Source: Saprospiraceae bacterium
Lineage (GTDB): Bacteria; Bacteroidota; Bacteroidia; Chitinophagales; Saprospiraceae
Direction: 5' to 3'
Assembly (NCBI GenBank): GCA_016715965.1
Contig: JADJXG010000001.1
Location: forward strand, 636,501-700,500
DNA length: 64,000 nucleotides
Part shown: positions 53,536 to 62,417 of the stretch, piece after piece
Position numbering within the stretch: position 1 is the first letter of the stretch
Layout of the letters: the number at the start of each line of letters is the position of its first letter
Made by a program: the position numbers and the translations under genes
The notes under the pieces: generated by a model
Seen by the model: only the letters and a program-made list of their open reading frames with translations
Database searches by the model: none
Told to the model about the DNA's origin: nothing

Positions 53536-53590
53536 GAAAGTACTTTAAGGTAGTGAACAATCCATTTCGGTTAAGCAATTGAATAAAATA
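53525..53590 (-). pseudogene. Severed 3' end of the metzincin gene (type A sorting tail)
   Basis: Immediately outside the left end of the IS element, the minus strand reads Y-FIQLLNRNGLFTTLKY-FHEN then TAA (53525-53527). Joined to the end of the 587-residue gene (DLDINGLY, 55057 onward) over the 3-bp duplication, it gives GLYFIQLLNRNG, the normal end of a type A T9SS sorting domain; compare GLYFIQLIRSDG in the carboxypeptidase at 18234-20546. Confidence 0.88.
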
Positions 53591-53625
53591 TGACATGGTA
53601 CCAATAAATGGGACACTGATCTAAT

Positions 53626-53820
53626 TTAGTTAAAAAATAAAATTAGTACACATTTTACCCCTGCGACAAAGATAAGCATTGCTCCCAAAATGTCAAGAGC
53701 AAGTCGAGTTCCGCCGGAAGAATACAGAATAAAGAGGTCGGCGGAACTCTTGACATTTTGTCCGCAATAAGCTTGGTCCTCGTCTAAGGGTAAAAATGCA
53801 AAGTCATGTTTTGTTTCCAT
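53626..53820 (-). CDS. Possible 64-residue accessory frame inside the IS
   Basis: ATG 53820 lies one base after the orfB stop (TAA-T-ATG). The frame reads METKHDFAFLPLDEDQAYCG and ends in a hydrophobic segment (ILGAMLIFVAGVKCVLILFF). It spans a large inverted repeat (53687-53759), so part of the frame may be structure rather than code. IS3 elements do not normally have a third gene. Low confidence that it is translated. Confidence 0.25.
   Translation of the reverse strand: METKHDFAFLPLDEDQAYCGQNVKSSADLFILYSSGGTRLALDILGAMLIFVAGVKCVLILFFN
53687..53759. repeat. Large hairpin in the 3' part of the IS
   Basis: AAAATGTCAAGAG (53687-53699) pairs with CTCTTGACATTTT (53747-53759), and GTTCCGCCG (53708-53716) with CGGCGGAAC (53739-53747). 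An eight-base extra stretch (53700-53707) bulges on the left arm; the loop is 22 bases. Role unknown: possibly a transcription stop or a remnant of another small inverted-repeat element. Confidence 0.7.
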
Positions 53821-53821
53821 A

Positions 53822-54712
53822 TTAGTTGCAATGAGTGAATTGATTTTTCGAATAATAAATATTTTCAAATTCTAAGGGTGTATAGTATTGAATGGATGAA
53901 TGCCTTCTGATTGTGTTGTAATAGCCATCTATGTATTCAAACAGAGTGAATCTTAATTGATCCAAATCATCAAATACAGTACCTCTAATGCATTCGCATT
54001 TGAGCCTTGAGAAAAATGATTCGGCAATTGCGTTGTCATAAACTTCGTTTTTGCGAGTCATACTTTGTCTATTTCCTTTAATGGCATTTTTGAAATCTTT
54101 ACTAGAGTACTGCGTTCCTCGGTCAGAATGGACAATCACACTTAATTTATTTTGGATGCATTTCAGTTTTGCTTTATTGAAGGCTGAAATAACCAGTTCG
54201 CTTCTCATATGAGTCTGAACATCCCAGCCCACTACTTTATGCAAATAAGTATCAATCCAAGTTGAAAGATAGGCCCATTGGCCATTCTTTAAAGGAATGT
54301 AGGTAATGTCACCAACCCATACTTCATTTGGTTTTTGCGCCTTTCCAAAATCAAGAAGTAAATTGGGTGCAGGAAATTTGGTCCCGGTGGAATCAGTTGT
54401 TTTTGGAACAAAACTCTTTGGCTGGATTGCTTTCAAATTTTGTTCCTTCATACATTTGCGAATCAAATGGCGGCTAACATTTTTTGAATATTTTACGGCT
54501 AATTCCATTTTAATTCTACGACTTCCATACCTATTCATATGAGAGTCAAATACGGATTTTATTCGGTCTCTTAATCCCAAATGTTTAGTGGGAGAATCCC
54601 TCCTGTGGATAAAATGATACAAAGTATTCCTTGGAATATTCATCATCTTGCAAAGCTTGTTAGTAGGATACACACCGCTTAGACTCTGGATAAATTCAGC
54701 TTTTGGTTTCAT
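53822..54712 (-). CDS. IS3-family transposase OrfB (DDE integrase)
   Basis: 296 residues with a helical N-terminus (KLCKMMNIPRNTLYHFIHRR), the HTH_21-like segment HMNRYGSRRIKMELA, then an rve catalytic core: first Asp in PNEVWVGDITYIPLKNGQW, second in VIVHSDRGTQYSSKDF, Glu in NAIAESFFSRLKCE. This is the DDE triad of IS3 transposases. It begins with an ATGA overlap with orfA and is normally made as an OrfAB fusion by -1 frameshifting at the A7G run in orfA (54738-54745). Confidence 0.92.
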   Translation of the reverse strand: MKPKAEFIQSLSGVYPTNKLCKMMNIPRNTLYHFIHRRDSPTKHLGLRDRIKSVFDSHMNRYGSRRIKMELAVKYSKNVSRHLIRKCMKEQNLKAIQPKSFVPKTTDSTGTKFPAPNLLLDFGKAQKPNEVWVGDITYIPLKNGQWAYLSTWIDTYLHKVVGWDVQTHMRSELVISAFNKAKLKCIQNKLSVIVHSDRGTQYSSKDFKNAIKGNRQSMTRKNEVYDNAIAESFFSRLKCECIRGTVFDDLDQLRFTLFEYIDGYYNTIRRHSSIQYYTPLEFENIYYSKNQFTHCN

Positions 54713-55008
54713 GTCTGCCGGCTGAAAATGTTCAAGGCTTTTTTTAAAATATCCCTTTCCATTTCAACATCCCTTAATTTCTTACGGAGCTGTTCAAGTT
54801 CAGTATAAGGATTATTTGTTCCTGGCTGGACGGAAGCATTCCTGGTAATCCTGATTTGACTACGCCAATTGTAAAGCATTTGCTTACTAACGCCAAGAGA
54901 ATCAGCTAATTCGCTAGCGTTCCTCCCGGATTCGAGCAAATGAATGGCATTAAGCTTAAACTCGGTATCGTACCTCCTCCTCCGATTGTTTGTCTTTGAT
55001 TGATCCAT
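54709..55008 (-). CDS. IS3-family OrfA (helix-turn-helix protein)
   Basis: 99 residues. RRRRYDTEFKLNAIHLLESG and ASELADSLGVSKQMLYNWRS form the DNA-binding helix-turn-helix; TELEQLRKKLRDVEMERDILKK is a leucine-zipper coiled coil for dimerisation. The codons for ILKKAL contain A7 followed by G (54745-54738 on the minus strand), the classic slippery site. A -1 shift there reads KKSLEHFQPADMKPKAEF and runs straight into orfB in the correct frame. Confidence 0.9.
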   Translation of the reverse strand: MDQSKTNNRRRRYDTEFKLNAIHLLESGRNASELADSLGVSKQMLYNWRSQIRITRNASVQPGTNNPYTELEQLRKKLRDVEMERDILKKALNIFSRQT

Positions 55009-55053
55009 AACACAAATTTAAGTTAGATTTGTGTACCATTTTCTTGGACCACT

Positions 55054-56796
55054 TCAATATAAACCGTTTATGTCCAGATTTAAATTTATTGTGTTATCAA
55101 TTATATAGCCGGATGATACTGTCCTACCAGACAAATCAAATAGTATAAATTGATCAAAAGGAAAATTTTCAACCTGGCTTATTGGATAAAATTGAGAATC
55201 GTCCGTATTGGTTAAAATCTGGATTCCTCCCGCCGTCAAAATAGCCCTAGTCCTATGATTAGGATTAATTGGGCTCCCTTGCTGGCATTGGCATTTGACC
55301 TTTCGAGTAAGCATACTGACCTCATTATCGTCAGATGTGACCTTCACTTTCACAAAGAAGGGTCTTGTTGTACTAATACTGCAAGAATTAATATAAATTG
55401 AACTAGTATTTCCTAGGTAAACTTCATCTGAAAAATCGCCTTTAAAACTACGGTTCCATTCGTAGGTATAAGGAGGCTGACCGGGAAAGCCACTATCCGG
55501 TTCTCGGATAATGGCTTCAATAGTTAGGTAAGGTGGTGTGCATTTTAATTGGCCGGAACTTCTAAAAGTAAGCTGGAAGTTTTTCTCAGACCTATGATTG
55601 GCTACAACACAACCTTGCTTTCTTATTTTTCCAGCATTATTGTTTACTTCGTCTCCGGTAGCATTTGTCAGATATTTGGCTTGAGGATCTGAATAATGTA
55701 ATACCACAGGTACTGATCCCATAATAGTAAATTCAGTTCCTGTTACCTTATATGCAAATGAACAGTCCGTTGGAAAATAGGTAGGAAATGGTCTTTGATT
55801 TCTCTGATGGTGGGCTGAAAAAAGATGACCCATTTCATGAGCCAATGTGAAAGTTGGAGCGTCAATATAAGGCACTTCAACGATTGCATGGGCTTTATCG
55901 GAATCTACAACTTCATCGTAAGCACTGCCAAGTGCAAAATCATCGTATTCTACATTCGTTATTAGGATTACCAAATCAGCTTTGTGATTATTTCTTAGGG
56001 TCAATACGTTATTATCTGACCTTAAATTAAGTACATCTTGTCTTATTTTTCCTCCCGGATCATAATTTGTAAAATTATGGTAAACAATTACTCCCTCTAC
56101 TAAATGAGGAATATAACTATTTTGGAAAGCGCGATTGATGTTGGTGAGCCAAATCTTGGACATAGCATCGATGGTTCCTCTGGTCCCTAGATAATCTTCA
56201 GCCTGAGGAGTGATTAAGATAAGTATTTTGATCACAGTGGCACAAGTTTCATCTCTGCACAAGGATGTATCTATCGGATCACTGGATTCTATTAAACTGT
56301 CCGTTGAAACTTCGCACAAGGTGGAATCATACCGGATATTGTCATATCTTAAACAAAGGTTGGTGTTTCTTAAAAAAGGAATATACTCCATATACTCACT
56401 TTCGTAATAGATCAAAGCAGTTTTCAAGGAGTCCTTGGAAACAAAACTAACCCAGCCTTCTACCCCCACCATCTGCCCTGTATAGCTGTAAGTTGAGTCA
56501 TTGGTGTATTGATAATCAGTGGGCTCAATTAAAATGGAATCTACAAATCCATCTATATAAAGGTAAAAATGAGCAGAATCATCAAGATAATCTGGCAGGT
56601 TTTCTATTTTGGAAATACACCAAGATTGAATTGTTGTATCTTCTGTCCTTAACTCAAGCCAATCATACATTGCCTCGGTCATTTTGTTTGAATCGAGGAC
56701 TGTTTCTTCAAACAATGGATCTGTCTGTGATTTTACAATCAGAGGTCCAAGCAGGAGGGAGAGAAGGAGAAGGAAAGAAGGAGAGATGAATTTCAT
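55054..56796 (-). pseudogene. Secreted metzincin metalloprotease, C-terminus lost to IS insertion
   Basis: About 580 residues from ATG 56796 (KFISPSFLLLLSLLLGPLIVKSQ signal peptide). The zinc motif HEMGHLFSAHH near residues 320-330 is HExxHxxxxxH, with Ser where metzincins usually have Gly; the Met-turn may be FTIMGS. The upstream half (FYLYIDGFVDS, TYSYTGQMVGVEGWVSF) resembles the prodomain of reprolysin-like Bacteroidota proteases. A PKD/Ig-like module follows, then the start of a type A sorting domain (FILFDLSGRTVSSG). The frame closes at a TGA made by the IS end (55054-55056), so the last 22 residues are missing. The product may be made but not anchored. The severed end is at 53525-53590. 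Confidence 0.85.
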
Positions 56797-57504
56797 GATG
56801 GGTTCTATATAGACCAAAAATACATGAATTATAAATACAAATATCTTCCAATTTTATAATTAACAAAATGTTAACAAAAGTGTTTCATAAACTTGGATTA
56901 TTTTTTTAACATTGATTTTCAATTTCAATCATATCTTGAAAATTGTTCATAAAATAGAGAATGTCTAGACTAGAGAATTGAACAGTTATTAAATGTAATT
57001 AGAAAATTAAAGAATTTGTAAATTGCGAAATTCAAAACGTTGCGGTAAGACGGTTAGTAAAATCACATAGGCTTCATAGAATTTAGAAAATGTTACAACA
57101 GTGTCATTAATTTATAATATAATGAATTATATCATCAAAAAATCTATCATATATCTATTAAATTAGAAAAGTCTTTAAAAATAATATAAGGGTTTTCACT
57201 GAATTAATTTTCTAGGGGTTTTCACTGAATTTTTAAATTTTTATAAAATTTTTCAAATTATTTGGAACTTATTTAAACTTATGATTGTATTTTTGTCATC
57301 TATTTATTCTCTGGTTCTTTAACTTTGGGACACAGAAGTATCAGGAGAATCTCGGAAATCACCATGGACAAATCAAAAGCTGAAGCAATCAGCAAGAAAT
57401 GTTTTTGGATAGAAAATAGAGGGAGGGAAATTAAAAAAATTAAGAGATTGCATCAGCTGTTTTAGGTTGGTAATTTATTTTTTTAATTTTCAAAATCAAT
57501 AAAA
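56797..57504. other. AT-rich gene-free region with a repeated GGGTTTTCACT motif
   Basis: About 700 bases with no gene between the metzincin and the beta-helix protein (opposite strands). It holds two direct copies of a motif, AAGGGTTTTCACTGAATT (57188-57205) and AGGGGTTTTCACTGAATT (57214-57231), 26 bases apart, and a candidate promoter further on. Confidence 0.7.
57261..57295 (+). promoter_or_regulatory. Candidate promoter for the beta-helix T9SS gene
   Basis: TTTG (57261-57264), 23 bases, then TATTTTTG (57288-57295), an exact TAnnTTTG. It gives a leader of about 200 bases before the ATG at 57505, and lies 30 bases after the second GGGTTTTCACT motif. Confidence 0.4.
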
Positions 57505-60472
57505 ATGAAAACTTTAGATTTCTCCTCAAGTCTGGGTAGCTATACCCCGCCAAAAAAAATTCTTCAACCCTCAACACTTAGCGCGCAGCGCTTCAAGATT
57601 CTTCCTCATCTTAGCCCATGTTATGGCTAGCGGGGTGTTTAATCAAACTTTTGCCAAAATTACACTACCTTTTTCTCCCTTAATTGAATCGAAAACTAAC
57701 CATTTACAATTGTTCAAAAGCTCATTTGAAAACCCAATTAAAGATGATTGCTTAGAAGAGAGTCACATGAATGGTCCAACTTGCAATTGTACAGCTGGTC
57801 CAAATGTTTGGATATTTGGTCAAGTAGTAACTTATATAAGTAGCACTACTATTAACTCGTACCAAAATGGCGGGACAATCTGTGTTGCGGGAACATTAAT
57901 CATTGACCGTGTGCAAGTTTTTAGGGGCACTACTTTTAAAATGGGACCAGGAGCTATTATACAAGTATTAAGCAATGCTCATTTGGGTGCTTATCAGTTT
58001 ACCAACTTTGATGCTTGTGGATCTGAAATGTGGCAAGGGATTTTGGTTGAAGGTTCTATCTTATTGCATAAGTCTTCAATTTCAAATGCCTTTTATGCTG
58101 TCGAAGCTACACCGAACGCATGGGTTCGCACTGTATTTGATTGCACATTTGATAGAAATTATTGCAGTATATATGCACCAAACGGGACTAACTTTTGGGG
58201 ACAAATTTCGAGTTGTGAATTCACGTGTTCTTCAAACCTAAAACCAGCAGGTCCAAATGCGCCTGTGGTTGAGGGGTTTGGCTCAAAAAGTTGGGCAGGA
58301 ATTTATATAAGTGAATGTGTGCTCCACATCTCAACAAGAAATGACTTTACTAGATTGCACAATGGAATTCTTGCCGACAATGGCTCTATTTTAAGCGTGA
58401 GCAATAACCATTTTTATAATCTGGATGGGGCTGATTACTATGGCGGCTTTAACGGAAATGAAAAATTTAGATTAATCAAAGGGAATGGAATTGTGATTAA
58501 CACTTCTGTTGGGACATTTATTAAAAATTCCTTTGATTCTCCATTGAGCTCAGGAATTACAGTATCCAGATCTGATCTCACAGCTTTAGGAAATACCTTA
58601 AATATAAATTTCGGAATCTCTTTTGTTAATTCTTCTGCAAAAAGTACTTTAATCCAAAGCAATACAATTAATTATATAAATGGTGGAATTTTTGGTTATA
58701 AGGTTGAGTCTCCCAGACTCTTACAGATCAGTGCCAATCCTCTTTATGGAGAACAGACCGACAATCAATTTCCCGGTACATTGATTAATTCAAATTTTGG
58801 AATTGAGATTTTCAATATCAAGCCTTCTGGAGGAGGAATCATTACTGGACATACCAATTTTTCAATTGACAAAAACAGTTATGGTATTAAATTAACCAGA
58901 TATGGAGATATGGAAATATCCAATAACAACATTAATGTCAGAAGCAATTTTTACAATTCCAATAGTATCAACAAGTCGGCCATCAACCTGATAGAAAGTC
59001 ATGGCGATTTTGTAATCGGAAACAGCATATTTACCACTTCCGATCTAGGAGGTGTAATACATCATGGCATTATTAATTCTTGGTCAAAAAACAATGTCTT
59101 TTGCTGCAATTCCACACTTAGATCCTCTTACGGAGCTTACTTTACCGGGGATGCGGACGAAACTCACCTGTTAGGTACCGATTTTCATCAAAATCCCATC
59201 GCCTCTCTCTACATGGATGGCTATTGCTCCGAGCAGCCCCATTATGCCAACTTTTGGCCGGGACTTACAGCACCCATTGAAGCAACTCATGTTGGCACCG
59301 AATTCGATTTAAGAAGATCCAAATTTTATGTAAGGAATGACGATCCCAATTTTCTGCCCAATCCCATACTGACGCCCCAGACCAATGAACCCTGGTTTGA
59401 GCCAAGAGACGGAAACGAATCAAAGTGCATCGTGGTCTGTGACTCCTTTATCAGAGCAAGAAATATGCTGGTCCCTCCGGCTGGCCCTCGCATCACCGGT
59501 ACCGACCTGGATATTGCCCATCCCGATGCCGACTTTGGTGATTATCAGGACGGAAGGTCATGGAACTCCCGGATCTGGCTTTTTCAAAAGCTCTCAAGTT
59601 GGCCTGAATTGCTGGGACAGGATCCTTTGATCGATTCTTTCTATTATGCAACTGTTGGCTCTCCAATGGAAACTTACTATCAAATGCGCAGATCCATGAG
59701 AACTTTGTCCGATCCCCCGGTTCAGCATAAATCATTATTAAACTCATACAATGATGATTTAGCCAATATCGTGTTACAACTTAATGAGCTTGATTCCTTA
59801 CTACAGCTGGATGGTGCAGATACCCTGACTCTGGAGAACATGATTCTGGAAAGATTACAAGCTGCTGACTCCATTAGGCTCTTGTATGTGTCCGTCACAG
59901 CAGATCTGGATTCCATCTATAGGTCCGCGGCGCAAAGCTTAAAGGATGAATGGCTCATCATCTCAGCAAACATCTATGAACAGCAAATAGAAAAAAATAT
60001 CTCCTTGCTTTATCTGAAGTACGTAATAGAGGGAATTGACAGCTTAAGCCAGTCAGACTGGCAGACCATAAATACCATCGCCAACCAATGCCCTAAGACA
60101 CAAGATTATACGGTCTTTAACGCCCGGGGCTTGTACCAGCTCCATGATCCCCAGATGGAATATGAAGATGCCTTTTTATGCTCAAGTCCGCTGCCATTGA
60201 TAAGCTCTTCCGCAACAGAACAACAAAAATTAATGGTAGTCCATCCCAATCCTGCAGATCAATCCATTGTTGCATCCACTTCTTATGATTTAATCGGTAA
60301 ACGCTTGCGCTTAATATCTTTTGATGGCAAAGTGTTATATACTCAAATGATTCTGAAGCCTGCGTTCGCCCTAGAAATCAGTACTGGTCATCTTAATCCG
60401 GGTCTTTACTTGATCCAGATTCAGGACGATCGATCAATAATTTCCTCCGTTAAAACCATAATTGTTCATTAA
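57505..60472 (+). CDS. Secreted beta-helix protein with type A T9SS signal; N-terminus frameshifted at A8
   Basis: The continuous frame starts at ATG 57623 (MASGVFNQTFAKITL) and has 949 residues. A right-handed beta-helix occupies about residues 100-500, with repeated short turns (GNTLNINFGISF, NNNINVRSNFYNSN) of the pectate-lyase-like type. A helical region (residues ~650-800) and a type A sorting domain at the end (MVVHPNPADQSIV ... LNPGLYLIQIQDD) follow. Upstream of 57623 the same frame reads RFFLILAHV, a likely signal-peptide core, but no ATG opens it. The ATG at 57505 (MKTLDFSSSLGSYTPPK) is in another frame that meets it at an A8 run (57552-57559); A7 would join them. Base composition shifts near 59050. 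Confidence 0.78.
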
Positions 60473-60485
60473 TTTATTCTCCAAC

Positions 60486-60526
60486 AATCCACGGGATGGT
60501 AAATCATCCATCCCGTGGATTATTTT
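60486..60526 (+). terminator. Rho-independent terminator
   Basis: AATCCACGGGATGG (60486-60499) pairs perfectly with CCATCCCGTGGATT (60508-60521) around an 8-base loop, then ATTTTA. It ends the beta-helix gene 14 bases after its stop. Confidence 0.85.
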
Positions 60527-60538
60527 ACCCTTAATACA

Positions 60539-62293
60539 ATGAAATACTTGCTGAATTTAATGATCTGCCTTCTTAGTACGATATGCCTACAGGCTCAAAA
60601 ACACGACTTTATATGGCTGTCGGGCTATGGGGGCGGAATGGGCAGTGGAAATTTTGGTTTAATTAAAATTGATTTTCACGAAGGTAATCCAATAATGAGT
60701 TATCGGACAGATAAAGCTATTGATCTCCAAACTACCAATACAGGAATATCTAACTTTGATGGCAAACTGCGCTATTACTCCAATGGAGATATCCTCATTG
60801 ATTATAATCTTGAGTTGGTACCCAACGCACAAAATCTTTCCAGAGTAGATAAAGAGAGGGGAATCCCTATTGACCAGTGCGCTTTATTTTTGCCTTACCC
60901 TGACAAGCCGGAACATTACGTACTGCTCTACCCCAACGACACTGTTTACAGGATAGACACTTTTGGAGGTGCGGTAGCATTTAATGGAATGAAGGTTTTG
61001 ACCATTAAGTTTGACTCCACCCATGAATCCCATCAAATCCTCAGCAGAGATTCTCTATTGACCAGAGAATATATACTAGAGGGGGGGTTTACAGCTGTAC
61101 GGCATGCCAATGGCAGGGACTGGTGGATCATGGTCTTTGAGCGCAGCCCTTCTACCTTTGTGCAGCGTTATATTTTGGATCCTTCTGGATTCAAGTATGC
61201 AGGAACACAAAATTTGATAGATTACATCAGGAACGGAGTGTCAAATGCTGCCTTTTCTCCCAATGGCAGATATCTGTCAATCATTTCAGGCATAGGACAG
61301 AAGATTGGAACTTTTTTATACTTACTTACCTTTGACCGATGTAAAGGTGATCTAAACTTAATCTTAAAGGAAAATTTAATCACTCGCGGTCTTTTCTATG
61401 GAGTTGGATTTTCTCCCGACAGCAGGTATCTATACTGGGGCCACTCCTATAAGATATACCAGATGGATCTTGCTGATCCTGATATCCTGGGCTCAGCCAT
61501 ATTATTGGACACCATTGATCCCATCCCAAATTTTGGAATGAGTTGGGCATTTTTTAGGAATGGCCCTGATGGCAGACTATACTCAGGTACAGGCTATGGG
61601 CAGCCTTACCTGCACGTCGTGGAAAAGCCCAATCTCAGAGGTAAAGCAAGCATACCCAGAAGAATGGGGATCCCCCTGAAAGTTAAAAACAACTCCACCC
61701 CTAACTTCCCCAATTACCGCGTAGGGCCCATAGAAGGAAGTGTCTGCGATACTCTCGGCATAGACAATGTCCCTTGGGCTTGGTGGCGATACGATCAGGA
61801 TACTGCTAAATATCGATGCTTTGAGTTTGTGGATCTAAGCGGATATTTAACGGAAGAATCAGAGCCAGAATGGTATTGGGATCTGGGTGATGGGACTCAA
61901 AGTCGGGATACTTCTCCAATCCACTGTTATGAGAAAGATGGAATCTATGAGGTCTGTCTGATTGTTAAAAACAAATATGGTGCGGATACCCTATGTAGGA
62001 CCCTGCATGTCGGAACTTCTGGTACTAATGATGAAGGAAAAATTGGGATTAAAACAGATTTATTGCCTAATCCTGCATCTGACCATTTTGTGCTCAATGT
62101 CCACGACTACCTCCCCGAGCGCATGTACCTGCATCTGGTGAATGCACAGAGACAGACGGTTTATACTCAGCGCCTTTATCAAGGCAGCAATGTCATCGAT
62201 ACCCATGCTCTGCCCCCGGGCCTGTATTCGGCCCTGATTTATGAACGGGGCATCCTGGTCAAAGCAGAAAAGCTGGTGTTGATGGGGGAGTAA
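60539..62293 (+). CDS. Secreted propeller-PKD protein with type A T9SS signal
   Basis: 584 residues from ATG 60539 (KYLLNLMICLLSTICLQAQ); an ATG 24 bases upstream lies inside the terminator tail region. The main body is a repeated-strand (propeller-like) domain with the phrase RHANGRDWWIMVFERS and blades such as NAAFSPNGRYLSIIS and GVGFSPDSRYLYWG. A PKD domain follows (YWDLGDGTQSRDTSPIHCYEKDGIYEV). The end is a type A sorting domain (LLPNPASDHFVLNV ... LPPGLYSALIYERG). It is probably a surface protein of unknown ligand. A diverged and shortened paralogue is next. Confidence 0.82.
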   Translation: MKYLLNLMICLLSTICLQAQKHDFIWLSGYGGGMGSGNFGLIKIDFHEGNPIMSYRTDKAIDLQTTNTGISNFDGKLRYYSNGDILIDYNLELVPNAQNLSRVDKERGIPIDQCALFLPYPDKPEHYVLLYPNDTVYRIDTFGGAVAFNGMKVLTIKFDSTHESHQILSRDSLLTREYILEGGFTAVRHANGRDWWIMVFERSPSTFVQRYILDPSGFKYAGTQNLIDYIRNGVSNAAFSPNGRYLSIISGIGQKIGTFLYLLTFDRCKGDLNLILKENLITRGLFYGVGFSPDSRYLYWGHSYKIYQMDLADPDILGSAILLDTIDPIPNFGMSWAFFRNGPDGRLYSGTGYGQPYLHVVEKPNLRGKASIPRRMGIPLKVKNNSTPNFPNYRVGPIEGSVCDTLGIDNVPWAWWRYDQDTAKYRCFEFVDLSGYLTEESEPEWYWDLGDGTQSRDTSPIHCYEKDGIYEVCLIVKNKYGADTLCRTLHVGTSGTNDEGKIGIKTDLLPNPASDHFVLNVHDYLPERMYLHLVNAQRQTVYTQRLYQGSNVIDTHALPPGLYSALIYERGILVKAEKLVLMGE

Positions 62294-62417
62294 TTATGGA
62301 TTTAGTATATTTGAATTGGAAATCCAAATCGATTGATACAATCGTTTATGCAGGATAAAAACATAAGCGACATCCTAGGTGATGGCAAATAAAATAAATA
62401 TCATTAGAATTCAATCG

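Larger units (their letters stand above)
53591..55056 (-). mobile_element. IS3-family insertion sequence, about 1466 bp
   Basis: The ends are imperfect inverted repeats of about 38 bases, about 27 matching: the left end starts TGACATGGTACC at 53591 and the right end, read inward on the other strand, starts TGAAGTGGTCC at 55056. Both have the 5'-TG...CA-3' form of the IS3 family. A 3-bp target duplication ATA flanks it (53588-53590 and 55057-55059). It carries overlapping orfA and orfB. The insertion lies in the sorting-domain codons of the metzincin gene. Removing it together with one ATA restores the frame exactly, which confirms the boundaries. Confidence 0.92.

Noticed and set aside
60486..60521. 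Member of the ATCCCGTAGGGAT palindrome family
   Set aside because: Arms are 14 bases and the wording differs (CCATCCCGTGGATT); position and AT tail show an ordinary terminator.
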